A stretch of 64,000 nt of DNA from Clavibacter californiensis (lineage in GTDB: Bacteria; Actinomycetota; Actinomycetes; Actinomycetales; Microbacteriaceae). This document shows, piece by piece, positions 1-8,312 of this stretch. How positions within the stretch are numbered: position 1 is the stretch's first letter; each line of letters begins with the position of its first letter. The notes under the pieces are model-generated. The model saw nothing but the letters and a program-made list of their open reading frames with translations, had not been told where the DNA came from and ran no database searches. Location: NCBI RefSeq assembly GCF_021952865.1, contig NZ_CP040792.1, forward strand, positions 1,054,001-1,118,000, given 5' to 3'. A program made the position numbers and the translations under genes.

Positions 1-895
1 CGTCGGAGGGGCCCACGAGGTCCGGCGCGCGGACCATGCTCGACGCGGCCCGCGGATCCTCCGACTGGTCGGCCCGGGCGGCCCGCTCGGCGCGCGTCGC
101 GGCGTCGGCCGCGTACCTGGCGCGCTGCTCGGCCGTGGCGCCGTCGGTGGGCACGACGACGAGCGCCAGCGTGACGTGCGCGGCGGCCGGGTCCGGATGC
201 GCGGCGCGGTAGGCGTCGATGAGGCCGCGCTGGTCGGCCGCGAAGCCGCCGCCGCGGGATCCGCGCTCGGTCACGTCCGACGCGAGCAGGCGGAATCCGT
301 GCTCACCCGCCCAGGCCGCCGTGCGGAGCGTCGCCGCGCCGTAGCCGAGGCGGTCGGCGAGCCCGGGCGACGCCGGCTGCACGGTGGGGGTGAGGGCCTC
401 GTCGTCGTCTGGATCCGCGTCATGCTCCTCCGCTCCCGGCACCCGGCCGCCGCGCAGCAGCTCGCGGAAGCGCAGCAGCCGTGCGCGGCCCGGCTCCTCG
501 AGCTCGGCGGTGAGCGGATGCACCGCCCGGTCGACGGCCGCGACGCGCTTCGGGCTGCCGACCGAGAGGCCGGGGCGGAGGCGTCCGCCGGAGAGGAGGT
601 CGACGGTCGCGAGATCCTCGGCGAGCCGCAGCGGGTTCTCCGCGCGGACGGGGATCGACGCCGTGCCGAGCTCGATGCGCCGCGCGCGCTGCGACGCGGC
701 GGCGAGCATGGCGACGGGGGAGGAGACGGCGTTCCTGAGGTGGTCGGGCCGGAGCCACGCGGTGTCGAGCCCGAGCGCGTCGCCGAGCTCGACGAGCCGG
801 AGCGCGTCCTCGATGCCGGTCGCGGGGTCGGCCGGATCCAACGGGCCGGTGGTGAGGAAGCCGAGGCGCGTCAGCGCGGAACCGGGTGCGGGCAT
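1..895 (-). CDS. Luciferase-like flavin-dependent monooxygenase (3' end off the window)
   Basis: The reading frame opens at ATG 895 and is still open at position 1, so about 298 residues are present and the C-terminus is missing. The protein begins MPAPGSALTRLGFLTTG and continues with the LLM-class pattern: a TIM-barrel-like series including LVELGDALGLDTAW, an RIELGTASIPVRAENPLRLAEDLATVDLLSGGR segment in two overlapping pieces, typical of F420- or FMN-dependent oxidoreductases of the luciferase superfamily. Substrate cannot be predicted. The start is supported by a TACCCT box exactly 6 nt upstream, suggesting a leaderless transcript. Family assignment is firm; cofactor (FMN or F420) is not. 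Confidence 0.8.
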   Translation of the reverse strand, partial: MPAPGSALTRLGFLTTGPLDPADPATGIEDALRLVELGDALGLDTAWLRPDHLRNAVSSPVAMLAAASQRARRIELGTASIPVRAENPLRLAEDLATVDLLSGGRLRPGLSVGSPKRVAAVDRAVHPLTAELEEPGRARLLRFRELLRGGRVPGAEEHDADPDDDEALTPTVQPASPGLADRLGYGAATLRTAAWAGEHGFRLLASDVTERGSRGGGFAADQRGLIDAYRAAHPDPAAAHVTLALVVVPTDGATAEQRARYAADAATRAERAARADQSEDPRAASSMVRAPDLVGPSD

Positions 896-901
896 GGCTC
901 G

Positions 902-907
902 AGGGTA
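902..907 (-). promoter_or_regulatory. -10 box TACCCT, leaderless promoter of the LLM monooxygenase
   Basis: On the minus strand TACCCT is followed by six bases and then ATG 895. This spacing places the transcription start on the start codon. No Shine-Dalgarno sequence is present. Confidence 0.5.
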
Positions 908-941
908 GGCGGTGCGGGTGCGAGAGGGCCGAGCCGCTCGG

Positions 942-1253
942 TCACGCGCCGGCGTCGGCCCCGGCGATCTCCGTCAGCGCGGCCACGTGACCGTCGAACG
1001 CCCGGTGCCCCGATGCGGTGAGCGACAGCCAGGTGAGCTGTCGTCGGTCGCTGCGCCCAGCCGACGAGGCCTTGCGCGATGCCACGTAGCCGCTGTCCGT
1101 GAGCGCCTTCAGGTGCTTGGAGAGGCTCGCGTCCGCGACGCCGAGGGTGTCGCGGAGCACCGTGAAGTCGATCTGGTCGACGCGGCGGAGGATCCCGCAG
1201 ATGCGGAGACGGACGGGTGCGTGGATCAGCTCGTCGAAGGCGGCCTCAGCCAC
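942..1253 (-). CDS. Winged-helix transcriptional regulator (ArsR/HTH_34-like)
   Basis: A 103-residue protein made of a single winged helix-turn-helix: HAPVRLRICGILRRV, then FTVLRDTLGVADASLSKHL (recognition helix) and a basic wing KASSAGRSDRRQ. This is the short regulator type related to MarR/ArsR proteins and often called HTH_34, found beside a membrane protein. Its start overlaps the 3' end of the upstream membrane protein gene by 8 bp, so the two are translated from one message. The 36-bp palindrome in front of that pair is the obvious candidate operator, implying autoregulation (inference). Confidence 0.8.
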   Translation of the reverse strand: MAEAAFDELIHAPVRLRICGILRRVDQIDFTVLRDTLGVADASLSKHLKALTDSGYVASRKASSAGRSDRRQLTWLSLTASGHRAFDGHVAALTEIAGADAGA

Positions 1254-1704
1254 GGCGGGCGATCTCCCGCACCGCCGCGCGGAAGGCGAGCGTCGCGAGC
1301 CAGGTGACGAGGCCCGCCGCGGCCAGCGCGGTGATCGCCACGCCCCAGCCGATCCCCAGGGCCACGAGGCCGAGCGAGATCGAGAAGAGCACGAGGCAGG
1401 CGACGACGGCGGCGCTGACGAGCAGCACGGCCCTTGCCCCGACCCGCCGGAATCGGATGCCCGTGCGCCTGCGGATGAGGACCAGGAGGACCACCGCCGC
1501 CGCGACCGCGACCCACGACGTGGTCGGCGGTTCGTAGTCGGCGCCGGGGGAGAGGGTCGCGGCCTGGGCGACCCAGGCGAGGGCGATGGCGCCGAAGCCC
1601 GCGAGGTGCCATCGCGGCTCGGGGATGCGGGCCGCGAGCGTCTCCCGGTCGGTGCGGAGGCCGTCGAGGGCGGCGGCCGCGTCAGCTGCTCGATCGTTTT
1701 CCAT
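1246..1704 (-). CDS. Membrane protein co-transcribed with winged-helix regulator
   Basis: 152 residues: a cytoplasmic N-terminus (MENDRAADAAAALDGLRTDR) followed by four hydrophobic segments in two pairs (about residues 33-52, 62-78, 88-110 and 114-137), with arginine clusters between them (LIRRRTGIRFRR). No catalytic motif is recognisable. Such short-HTH plus small integral membrane protein pairs are common in Actinobacteria; the function is unknown. The start codon lies inside a long dyad and follows a TAGCTT box by 6 nt, so the message is probably leaderless and the operator covers both the promoter and the start codon. Confidence 0.75.
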   Translation of the reverse strand: MENDRAADAAAALDGLRTDRETLAARIPEPRWHLAGFGAIALAWVAQAATLSPGADYEPPTTSWVAVAAAVVLLVLIRRRTGIRFRRVGARAVLLVSAAVVACLVLFSISLGLVALGIGWGVAITALAAAGLVTWLATLAFRAAVREIARRG

Positions 1705-1736
1705 GAGGGAAAGCTACATGTCGCTTTCCCTCATGG
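1701..1736. promoter_or_regulatory. 36-bp near-perfect palindrome over promoter and start codon
   Basis: Left arm CCATGAGGGAAAGC (1701-1714) and right arm GCTTTCCCTCATGG (1723-1736) are exact inverted copies, and the centre ACATGT (1716-1721) is itself palindromic, so only the 1715/1722 pair breaks symmetry. It contains the TAGCTT -10 box (1711-1716) and the ATG (1702-1704) of the membrane protein gene. It is probably the operator of the winged-helix regulator encoded in that operon; an RNA hairpin is an alternative reading. Confidence 0.65.
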
Positions 1737-1760
1737 CAAGTGATCTGACCGGATCCGCGC

Positions 1761-2726
1761 TCAGGGGATGAGCACGACCGACCCCGTCGTGCGCCGAGCC
1801 TCGAGGTCCTCGTGCGCGCGGGCCGCGTCGGCGAGCGGGTAGGTCGCGCCGACGCGCACGTCGAGGGATCCGTCGAGCACGCCCGCGAACAGCTCGCCCG
1901 CGCGCCACCGCCGCTCCTCCGCGTCGAGCAGGAAGTGGGCGAGCGTGGGGCGCGTGACCGAGAGGGACCCGCCCGAGTTGAGGCGCTGCAGGTCGAACGG
2001 CGGCACCTGCCCGCTCGCGCCGCCGAAGAGCACGAGCGTGCCGCGGATGCGCAGGGAGGCGAGCGAGCCGTCGAACGTGTCGCGGCCCACCCCGTCGTAG
2101 ACGACGTCGACGCCGCGGCCGCCCGTCAGCTCGCGGACGCGCACCGGCACGTCGTCGTAGCCGAGCACGTGCGTCGCGCCGGCCCCGCGCGAGAGGGCGG
2201 CCTTCTCCTCGGTCGAGACCGTGGTGATCACCTCGACGCCGCGATCCACGAGCAGCTGCGTGAGGAGCAGCCCGACGCCGCCGGCGCCCGCGTGCACGAG
2301 CGCGCGGTCCCCGGGGCCGGCCGGGTACGAGCTCGTCGCGAGGTAGTGCGCGGTGAGGCCCTGGAGCGGGAGCGCGGCGGCGACCTCCATGTCGACGCCG
2401 TCGGGTACAGGCAGCAGCGTCTCGGCGCGGACGAGCGCGTGCTGCGCGTATGTGCCTGATGCCTCGGCGGTCGCGACGCGGTCGCCCACGTGCACGCCGG
2501 CGACGCCGTCGCCGAGCGCCTCGATGACGCCCGCCGCCTCCGATCCCGGGACGTACGGGTGCGCCATCGGGTAGACGCCGCTGCGCCGGTACGTGTCGAT
2601 GAAGTTGACGCCCGCGGCGTGCACGCGGATCCGCACCTCGCCGGGCCCGGGATCCGGCACCGGCCCGTCCGTCATGGTCATGACCTCGGGGCCGCCGGCC
2701 CCCTCCACCTCGATGCGCGCGCTCAT
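1761..2726 (-). CDS. Quinone oxidoreductase-like zinc-independent MDR dehydrogenase
   Basis: 321 residues of the medium-chain dehydrogenase/reductase family. The N-terminal GroES-like half carries [18 protein letters not shown] and [15 protein letters not shown]; the Rossmann half carries [16 protein letters not shown] as the NADPH-binding loop. The cysteine and histidine zinc ligands of alcohol dehydrogenases are absent, which fits the QOR (NADPH:quinone reductase, zeta-crystallin-like) subfamily. The protein likely reduces quinones or alpha,beta-unsaturated carbonyls using NADPH. It stands alone, divergent from cysK, with a possible CAGGCT box 6 nt before the ATG. Confidence 0.88.
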   Translation of the reverse strand: MSARIEVEGAGGPEVMTMTDGPVPDPGPGEVRIRVHAAGVNFIDTYRRSGVYPMAHPYVPGSEAAGVIEALGDGVAGVHVGDRVATAEASGTYAQHALVRAETLLPVPDGVDMEVAAALPLQGLTAHYLATSSYPAGPGDRALVHAGAGGVGLLLTQLLVDRGVEVITTVSTEEKAALSRGAGATHVLGYDDVPVRVRELTGGRGVDVVYDGVGRDTFDGSLASLRIRGTLVLFGGASGQVPPFDLQRLNSGGSLSVTRPTLAHFLLDAEERRWRAGELFAGVLDGSLDVRVGATYPLADAARAHEDLEARRTTGSVVLIP

Positions 2727-2775
2727 GGGTCCAGCCTGCCGGAATTCCCCCGCGTCACACGCGGTTGGCCTCCCA

Positions 2776-2781
2776 TAGGCT
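2776..2781 (+). promoter_or_regulatory. Candidate -10 box TAGGCT of the cysK operon
   Basis: TAGGCT lies about 65 nt before the cysK start in the only non-coding gap in front of the operon. Unlike most genes here, cysK has a real leader with a Shine-Dalgarno-like GAAGGTGG (about 2834-2841). No convincing -35 element is visible. Confidence 0.35.
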
Positions 2782-2846
2782 CGACGACGAGCAGGTGCGC
2801 GCGGCTCGGCCCCGCACCGAACCGGATCACGACGAAGGTGGAACCC

Positions 2847-3785
2847 ATGGCAGGTCGCGTCTACGACGACATCACCCAGCTGGTCGGCGGCACGCCGCTC
2901 GTCCGGCTCAACCGGCTCACCGAGGGGCTCGACGCGACCGTCCTCGTGAAGCTCGAGTCGCACAACCCCGCGTCCAGCGTGAAGGACCGCATCGGCGTCG
3001 CCATCATCGACGCGGCCGAGGCGTCGGGCCAGCTGAAGCCCGGCGGCACCATCGTCGAGGGCACGAGCGGCAACACCGGCATCGCGCTCGCCATGGTCGG
3101 CGCGGCGCGCGGCTACACGGTCATCCTCACGATGCCCGAGTCGATGAGCATCGAGCGCCGGCTGGTGCTGCGGGCGTACGGCGCGCAGATCGTCCTCACG
3201 CCCGGGCCCGAGGGCATGCGCGGCGCCGTCGAGCGCGCGCAGCAGATCGTCGCGGAGACGCCGAACGCCATCTGGGCGCAGCAGTTCGCGAACGCCGCCA
3301 ACCCGCAGAAGCACCGCGAGACCACGGCCGAGGAGGTCTGGGCGGACACCGACGGCGGCGTCGACGTGTTCATCGCGGGCGTCGGCACGGGCGGCACCAT
3401 CACGGGCGTCGGCCAGGTGCTCAAGGAGCGCAAGCCCGACGTGCGGATCGTCGCGGTCGAGCCGCTCGACTCGCCCATCCTCAACGGCGGCAAGCCCGGC
3501 CCGCACAAGATCCAGGGCATCGGCGCGAACTTCGTGCCCGAGATCCTCGACCGGGAGGTCTACGACGAGGTCGTCGACGTCTCCCTGGAGGACTCGATCC
3601 GCGTCTCGCGCGCGCTCGCGACCGACGAGGGGATCCTCTGCGGCATCTCGTCGGGATCCATCGTGTGGGCCGCGCTCGAGATCGCGAAGCGGCCGGAGAG
3701 CAAGGGCAAGACCATCGTGGCGATCGTGTGCGACTACGGCGAGCGGTACCTCTCGACCGTGCTGTTCGACGACCTGCGCGACTAG
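2847..3785 (+). CDS. cysK: Cysteine synthase A (O-acetylserine sulfhydrylase)
   Basis: 312 residues of the PLP fold-type II family, normal length. It makes L-cysteine from O-acetylserine and sulfide. Visible signatures: the PLP lysine at about residue 46 in [11 protein letters not shown], the substrate loop GTSGNTG, the phosphate-binding GTGGTITG, and the C-terminal ISSGS. The start ATG is preceded by GAAGGTGG at proper distance. The stop codon is 2 bp from the GTG of cysE, so enzyme and substrate supplier are one operon; the two proteins are known to form the cysteine synthase complex, in which the CysE C-terminal isoleucine docks into CysK, and the cysE here does end in Ile. Confidence 0.97.
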   Translation: MAGRVYDDITQLVGGTPLVRLNRLTEGLDATVLVKLESHNPASSVKDRIGVAIIDAAEASGQLKPGGTIVEGTSGNTGIALAMVGAARGYTVILTMPESMSIERRLVLRAYGAQIVLTPGPEGMRGAVERAQQIVAETPNAIWAQQFANAANPQKHRETTAEEVWADTDGGVDVFIAGVGTGGTITGVGQVLKERKPDVRIVAVEPLDSPILNGGKPGPHKIQGIGANFVPEILDREVYDEVVDVSLEDSIRVSRALATDEGILCGISSGSIVWAALEIAKRPESKGKTIVAIVCDYGERYLSTVLFDDLRD

Positions 3786-3787
3786 GC

Positions 3788-4372
3788 GTGGGGATCGTCG
3801 CCCGGGTCATCGAGGACCTCCGCACCGCCCGCGCGCATGATCCGGCCGCGCGCGGGTACCTGGAGATGGTGCTCGGCTACCCGGGCCTGCACGCCGTGTG
3901 GCTGCACCGGGTGTCGCACGCGCTGTGGCGGGGGCGTCTGCGCTTGGCGGCTCGGCTGCTCGCGCAGGCGGGGCGGACGCTGACCGGGGTGGAGATCCAC
4001 CCGGGCGCGCGCATCGGCCGGCGGCTGTTCATCGACCACGGGATGGGCGTCGTCATCGGCGCGACGGCCGAGGTGGGCGACGACGTGCTGATGTACCACG
4101 GCGTCACGCTCGGCGGGAAGAGCCTCGTGCACGGCAAGCGGCACCCGACGGTGGGCGACGGCGTCACCATCGGCGCGGGCGCGAAGCTGCTCGGGCCCAT
4201 CACGGTCGGCGCGGGCAGTGTCATCGGCGCCAATGCCGTGGTCGTGAAGGACGCGCCCGCGGGATCCGTGCTCACCGGCATCCCCGCGGTCGAGACCGGG
4301 AAGCGGGCCGGGCACGCACCGGACGCGCACGTGGATCCCGCCTTCTTCGTGGATCCCGGGATCTACATCTGA
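3788..4372 (+). CDS. cysE: Serine O-acetyltransferase
   Basis: 194 residues; the short actinobacterial form lacking the long N-terminal helical region of the enteric enzyme. It acetylates L-serine with acetyl-CoA, the first step of cysteine synthesis. The left-handed beta-helix hexapeptide region is clear ([32 protein letters not shown]), including the catalytic His of DHGMG. The protein ends DPGIYI, so it has the terminal isoleucine used to bind CysK. GTG 3788 is the only suitable start after the cysK stop. Its TGA overlaps by one base the ATG of the downstream methyltransferase gene. Confidence 0.95.
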   Translation: MGIVARVIEDLRTARAHDPAARGYLEMVLGYPGLHAVWLHRVSHALWRGRLRLAARLLAQAGRTLTGVEIHPGARIGRRLFIDHGMGVVIGATAEVGDDVLMYHGVTLGGKSLVHGKRHPTVGDGVTIGAGAKLLGPITVGAGSVIGANAVVVKDAPAGSVLTGIPAVETGKRAGHAPDAHVDPAFFVDPGIYI

Positions 4373-5031
4373 TGCCCACGGGACCGGAGGGCGTCGAGGC
4401 GGCACCGACCGTCGAGCACAGCACGCACGGCGTCGGACCCTGGCCCGGCGGCCCCGAGGCGTGGCCCGACGAGCCGCACCTGGATCCCGAGCTGCTGGAG
4501 CGCGGGGACACCCGCAACGTCATCGACCGATATCGCTACTGGCGCATGGACGCGATCGTCGCCGACCTCGACCAGCACCGTCACCCGTTCCACGTGGCGA
4601 TCGAGAACTGGCAGCACGACATGAACATCGGGTCGATCGTGCGGAGCGCCAACGCGTTCGCGGCCGACACGGTGCACATCGTCGGCCGGCGACGCTGGAA
4701 CAAGCGCGGCGCGATGGTCACCGACCGGTACCAGCACGTCGTGCACCACGCGACCATCGCCGACCTCGTGGAGTGGGCGCGCGGCGAGGGCCTGCCGATC
4801 ATCGCGATCGACAACGTCGACGGATCCGTGCTGCTCGAGACGACGCGCCTCCCGGAGCGCTGCGTGCTCGTATTCGGGCAGGAGGGCCCGGGCCTCAGCG
4901 ACGAGGCGGTCGCGGCGGCGGACATGACCGTCGCCATCTCGCAGTTCGGATCCACCCGCTCCATCAACGCGTCGGCGGCGGCCGCGGTCGTGATGCACGC
5001 GTGGGTGATGCAGCACGTGTCGTTCGGCTGA
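4372..5031 (+). CDS. SpoU/TrmH-family RNA 2'-O-methyltransferase
   Basis: 219 residues of the SPOUT superfamily, SAM-dependent RNA ribose methylation. The three knot motifs are present: motif 1 MNIGSIVRSANAFA with the catalytic Asn and Arg, motif 2 LVFGQEGPGLSDE, and motif 3 GSTRSINASAAAAVVMH. About 60 N-terminal residues are an uncharacterised extension. The gene starts on the last base of the cysE stop codon (TGATG), so it is translationally coupled to a cysteine operon; whether this is functional or accidental packing cannot be told. The target (tRNA or rRNA) is not predictable. Confidence 0.9.
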   Translation: MPTGPEGVEAAPTVEHSTHGVGPWPGGPEAWPDEPHLDPELLERGDTRNVIDRYRYWRMDAIVADLDQHRHPFHVAIENWQHDMNIGSIVRSANAFAADTVHIVGRRRWNKRGAMVTDRYQHVVHHATIADLVEWARGEGLPIIAIDNVDGSVLLETTRLPERCVLVFGQEGPGLSDEAVAAADMTVAISQFGSTRSINASAAAAVVMHAWVMQHVSFG

Positions 5032-5066
5032 CGGGCGGCGCCTCCCCCTGGCAGGATGTCCCGGTG

Positions 5067-5627
5067 ATGGACGACCGCGACCGCCGCCGACCCGATGTGA
5101 CCGCCGTGGAGATCGTGGGCGGGCGCACGCCGCTCACGGTCGGATTGCAGGCGCACGACCCCGCCTGGTCGGATGCCTACCGCGAGCACCGGGAGCGGAT
5201 CACCGCGGCGCTGGGCGACGACGCGCTCGCCGTCGAGCACATCGGCTCCACGTCCGTCCCGGGCCTCGCGGCGAAGCCCATCGTCGACATCGTGGTCGTC
5301 GTGGCGGACATCACGGCCGAGGAGGACCATGTCGAGCGGCTCGTCGCCGCGGGTTACGACCTGCGCGTCCGCGAGCCGGGGCATCGCCTCGTGAGGACGC
5401 CCGCGCGGGACGTCCACGTGCACGTCTACGAGCACGGTGATCCCGCCGTGGAGGCGTACCTGCTGTTCCGCGACCGGCTGCGCGCGGATCCGGTCGACCG
5501 CGAGCTCTACGAGCGCACGAAGCGGGAGCTCATGACCCGGCGGTGGGAGTCGATGGACGCGTACGCGGATGCGAAGACCGAGGTGATCCAGGGGATCCTG
5601 GCCCGGGCGCTGGCGGCGGCTCGCTAG
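5067..5627 (+). CDS. GrpB/UPF0157 family protein
   Basis: 186 residues. The family signature is plain: a short HDPAWSDAYREHRERI followed by VEHIGSTSVPGLAAKPIVDI, the nucleotidyltransferase-like core of the GrpB family (a domain sometimes fused to dephospho-CoA kinase), then HVHVYEHGDP and a helical tail. Members resemble nucleotidyltransferases but no activity is established. GTG 5064, just before the ATG, is an equally possible start, since CAGGAT (5052-5057) lies exactly 6 nt before it. Its TAG stop interlocks at CTAG with the stop of the convergent gene. Confidence 0.88.
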   Translation: MDDRDRRRPDVTAVEIVGGRTPLTVGLQAHDPAWSDAYREHRERITAALGDDALAVEHIGSTSVPGLAAKPIVDIVVVVADITAEEDHVERLVAAGYDLRVREPGHRLVRTPARDVHVHVYEHGDPAVEAYLLFRDRLRADPVDRELYERTKRELMTRRWESMDAYADAKTEVIQGILARALAAAR

Positions 5628-6025
5628 CCGAACGGCCACTCCTCGTGCGTGTGCGGCACCGCGACCACCTGCACGTCGTCCTCGTAGGTGATGCGGCCGG
5701 GCGTCTGGGTGCGCAGCTCGTGCCAGGGGACGTCGTGCCGGTCGAGGAGGTCGAGGTACTCGCGCGTGACGCGGAGCAGGTCGGCGGATCCGACGCGGAA
5801 CCAGGAGCGCGCCCGCGGGTTGAGCGTGCGGTCGTAGCAGTCGGGGATCACCGTGGACGGATCCGCGTACGCCGCGTTCATGTGCGCGTTGGAGGCCGCG
5901 ATCCAGGCCATCTCCTCCTCGGACAGGCGGCCCTCGTCCCGCAGCCCGTTCGCCAGGGCGAAGACGCCGGGGAAGGTGCCGTGGCGGTTGGGGGCGGCGC
6001 TCTGGAAGCGCACGAGGTCGGGCAT
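5624..6025 (-). CDS. Conserved hypothetical protein, intact copy of a tandem pair
   Basis: 133 residues, not recognised as a named family. Features: HGTFPGVFALANGLR near residue 20, a helical LSEEEMAWIAASNAHMNAAY, a DRTLNPRARSWFR segment, and a C-terminal block PWHELRTQTPGRITYEDDVQ with a histidine near the end. The gene immediately upstream is a second copy of the same protein (frameshifted). ATG 6025 is preferred to GTG 6028 because TACCCT (6032-6037) lies exactly 6 nt before it. The stop codon shares CTAG 5624-5627 with the convergent GrpB-family gene. Confidence 0.75.
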   Translation of the reverse strand: MPDLVRFQSAAPNRHGTFPGVFALANGLRDEGRLSEEEMAWIAASNAHMNAAYADPSTVIPDCYDRTLNPRARSWFRVGSADLLRVTREYLDLLDRHDVPWHELRTQTPGRITYEDDVQVVAVPHTHEEWPFG

Positions 6026-6031
6026 CACGCG

Positions 6032-6037
6032 AGGGTA
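6032..6037 (-). promoter_or_regulatory. -10 box TACCCT, leaderless promoter
   Basis: Minus strand TACCCT, six bases, then ATG 6025. This decides the start of the hypothetical gene. Confidence 0.45.
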
Positions 6038-6141
6038 GCCCCGTGCGTGCGGCGCGGGGTGGCGATGCCCCCAGGCTCGCGCGGGTCAGCGGGCTCCGTC
6101 CGCCGTCGGGACGTGGCCGCGCACCCGCAGCGGGCGGCGCG

Positions 6142-6572
6142 CTAGCGGAGGGGCCCGTCGTCGACCGTGTGCGGCACCGCGATGACCTGCACGTCGTCCT
6201 CGTAGACGATGCGGCCAGGCGTCCGGGTGCGCAGCTCGTGCCAGGGGCGTCGTGCCGGTCGAGCAGCGTGAGGTGGTCGCCCGTGAAGGACAGGTGGTCT
6301 ACGGCGTCGGCGAGGAACCCGGTGCGGGCGCCGGGGTTCCGCACGAGGTCGTAGCACTCGGGGTCGACGGAGCGCGGATCCGCGAAGGACTCGGCAGCCC
6401 GCGCGTCGGCGGCGTCCATCCACTCGCCCGCCTTCGCGGAGAGCATGCCGCTCAGGCGCAGCCCGTTCGCCAGCGCGAAGGCGCCGGGGAAGGTGCCGGG
6501 GCGGGTGGGCGTGCCGGTCGTCGACTGAGCGCGAGTCGGGCGGGGAGCCTCAGAAGTCGCGTCCCGTGTCAC
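6142..6572 (-). pseudogene. Frameshifted paralogue of the preceding hypothetical gene
   Basis: From GTG 6572 the frame encodes a protein parallel to the intact neighbour: RPGTFPGAFALANGLR, YDLVRNPGAR, LLDRHDAP. At about 6248 the frame breaks; the following residues WHELRTRTPGRIVYEDDVQ and HTVDDGPLR, homologous to the end of the intact copy, are in another frame ending at 6142. Comparing DNA, the intact copy reads CAGGGGACGTCG and this copy CAGGGGCGTCG, so a single A is missing. A sequencing error is possible, but decay of a redundant duplicate is as likely. The start overlaps the C-terminal codons of the upstream YrhK-like gene. Confidence 0.75.
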
Positions 6573-6849
6573 CGGGCGCAGGGGATCCCAGCCGGGTCAG
6601 GTGCACGCGGCGGCGCAGCCGGATGAGCGGACGGATCATCAGCTGGACGCTGCCGATCAGGAACAGCCACGTCCCCGCCGTGGTGGTCGACTCGGAGAAG
6701 AAGAGGACGCTGCCGACCACGAACCACGCGGCCACCATGATGTCGTTGACGATGCTCGCGACCTCGTACTTGCGACGTATGACGAGCTCCTCGTGCCCGA
6801 TCGTGAACGACAGGGAGCGGCTGTCGTCGGGATCCTCGTGCGGTGTCAT
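6550..6849 (-). CDS. YrhK-like membrane protein
   Basis: 99 residues with the YrhK-like pattern: a polar start, then IGHEELVIRRKYEVASIVND, and two transmembrane helices (about residues 38-55 and 60-76) ending in an arginine cluster RPLIRLRRRVH. The YrhK domain has no established function. ATG 6849 gives the full domain. The gene overlaps the start of the frameshifted hypothetical gene downstream by 23 bp and so is probably co-transcribed with that pair. Confidence 0.75.
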   Translation of the reverse strand: MTPHEDPDDSRSLSFTIGHEELVIRRKYEVASIVNDIMVAAWFVVGSVLFFSESTTTAGTWLFLIGSVQLMIRPLIRLRRRVHLTRLGSPAPGDTGRDF

Positions 6850-6931
6850 GCTCTGATCCGATCGTGGACGCGGCGCCGGGCGTCCTGTCGCGACGGACCC
6901 CGGGCGTCGGATGGCGGCACGGCGCTCCGCC

Positions 6932-7933
6932 TCACAGCGCCGAGGCGCGCCACGCGTCGACCGCGGCGAGCAGCTCGGCCCGGCGGTCGTCCGGCATGAA
7001 CGACGCCTCGAACGAGTTGCGCGCGAGGAGCGCCAGCGCATCGTCGTCGAACCCGTGCGCCTGGCGGAGCTGCCGGAGGTTCTCGCCCAGGTAGCCGCCG
7101 AAGTACGCGGGGTCGTCGCTGTTCACGGTCGCGAGCACGCCGCGGGAGAGGAGCTCGGGGAGCGCGTGCTCGTCGAGCGACTCGTTGACGCCGAGGCGCA
7201 CGTTCGAGAGCGGGCAGACGGTCAGCGGGATACGGTCGGCGACGAGCCGGTCGACGAGGGCGGGATCCTCGAGGCAGCGCACCCCGTGATCCACCCGCTC
7301 CACGTGCAGCAGGTCGAGCGCCTCGTGGATGTAGGCGGGCGGCCCCTCCTCGCCCGCGTGCGCGACCGCGTGCAGTCCGAGCTCGCGGGCGCGCGCGAAG
7401 ACCTCGACGAACAGCGACGGCGGGTAGCCGACCTCGGCCGAGTCGAGCCCGACGGCGAGCAGCTCGTGGGCGCGGCCGGCGACGGACTCGAGGGTCGCCA
7501 TCGCCTCGTCCACCGGACGGTCGCGGAGGAAGCTGAGGATCAGGCCGCCCGAGATGCCGTGGCGCACGCGCGCGTCGCGGAGGGCGTCGAGCAGGCCGTC
7601 GACCACGTCGTCGACGGGGACGCCGCGGGTCGTGTGCGCCTGCGGGTCGAACGACATCTCGACGTGCCGGATCCCGTCGGCCGCCGCCCGCTCGAGGTAC
7701 GCGGCGGCGAGGTCGTGGAAGTCGCGGCGGGTGCGGAGGACGGCGGTGCACGCGTAGTAGAGGTCGAGGAACGACTGCAGGTCGGTGAAGGCGTAGCGCG
7801 AGCGGAGGTCCTCGATGCCGTCGTACGGCAGCTCGACGCCGTTGCGCTCGGCGAGCTCGAACACCAGCTCCGGCTCGAGGGTCCCCTCGACGTGCAGGTG
7901 CAGCTCGGCGGTGGGCGGGAGCGTGGAGATCAT
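6932..7933 (-). CDS. add: Adenosine deaminase
   Basis: 333 residues, usual length for bacterial adenosine deaminase, which hydrolyses adenosine to inosine and ammonia in purine salvage. Metal ligands and catalytic residues are visible: ELHLHVEGT at residues 10-18 (His12 and His14), HAGEEG with the catalytic His-Glu, the VDHGVR histidine, and NSDDPAYFG with the metal-binding aspartate. Adenine deaminases share this fold, so substrate (adenosine versus adenine) is not fully settled. TACCGT lies 6 nt before ATG 7933, indicating a leaderless message. Confidence 0.92.
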   Translation of the reverse strand: MISTLPPTAELHLHVEGTLEPELVFELAERNGVELPYDGIEDLRSRYAFTDLQSFLDLYYACTAVLRTRRDFHDLAAAYLERAAADGIRHVEMSFDPQAHTTRGVPVDDVVDGLLDALRDARVRHGISGGLILSFLRDRPVDEAMATLESVAGRAHELLAVGLDSAEVGYPPSLFVEVFARARELGLHAVAHAGEEGPPAYIHEALDLLHVERVDHGVRCLEDPALVDRLVADRIPLTVCPLSNVRLGVNESLDEHALPELLSRGVLATVNSDDPAYFGGYLGENLRQLRQAHGFDDDALALLARNSFEASFMPDDRRAELLAAVDAWRASAL

Positions 7934-7939
7934 CCGTCC

Positions 7940-7945
7940 ACGGTA
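7940..7945 (-). promoter_or_regulatory. -10 box TACCGT, leaderless promoter of adenosine deaminase
   Basis: Minus strand TACCGT followed by GGACGG and ATG 7933; no Shine-Dalgarno sequence. Confidence 0.5.
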
Positions 7946-7987
7946 TCGGGCGTGCGCGGGGCGGGTGCCGGGTGCCGGACGCATCCG

Positions 7988-7993
7988 TAGGCT
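7988..7993 (+). promoter_or_regulatory. -10 box TAGGCT, leaderless promoter
   Basis: TAGGCT followed by six bases and ATG 8000. The divergent adenosine deaminase box lies only 42 bp away, so the two genes share a compact divergent promoter region. Confidence 0.5.
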
Positions 7994-7999
7994 CGGGGG

Positions 8000-8263
8000 A
8001 TGGAGGCGTTCGAGGTCACGGTGCTGGGAGAGCGGTGGCGGATCTCGGAGCGCGAGCCGCGGGGCGCGACCGCGACGTACGACCTCGCTTGGCTGAACGG
8101 GCCGTCGGATGGCACGTACGGGTTCACGGTCGGCGGAGCGCCGCGCACGCCGGAGCAGCTGATCGCGGAGGCGACCGCGTTCGTGGAGGGCTTCTCGGAG
8201 CCGGGCGGCATCGGCGGGGACTTCCCGGGCTTCGTCCCCGCCCGCTTCCGCGACGCAGGGTGA
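8000..8263 (+). CDS. Small conserved hypothetical protein
   Basis: 87 residues, soluble, predicted mixed alpha/beta: EVTVLGERWRISERE, then TYDLAWLNGPSDGTYGFTVGG and a helix EQLIAEATAFVEGF, ending in a glycine-rich GGIGGDFPGF. No catalytic motif and no family name known to me. It sits divergent from adenosine deaminase with its own leaderless promoter. Confidence 0.7.
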   Translation: MEAFEVTVLGERWRISEREPRGATATYDLAWLNGPSDGTYGFTVGGAPRTPEQLIAEATAFVEGFSEPGGIGGDFPGFVPARFRDAG

Positions 8264-8312
8264 CGCCGGTCGGCGCCGCTCCGGCCCGCGACCCGTCTGC
8301 GAGCATGGCCGC

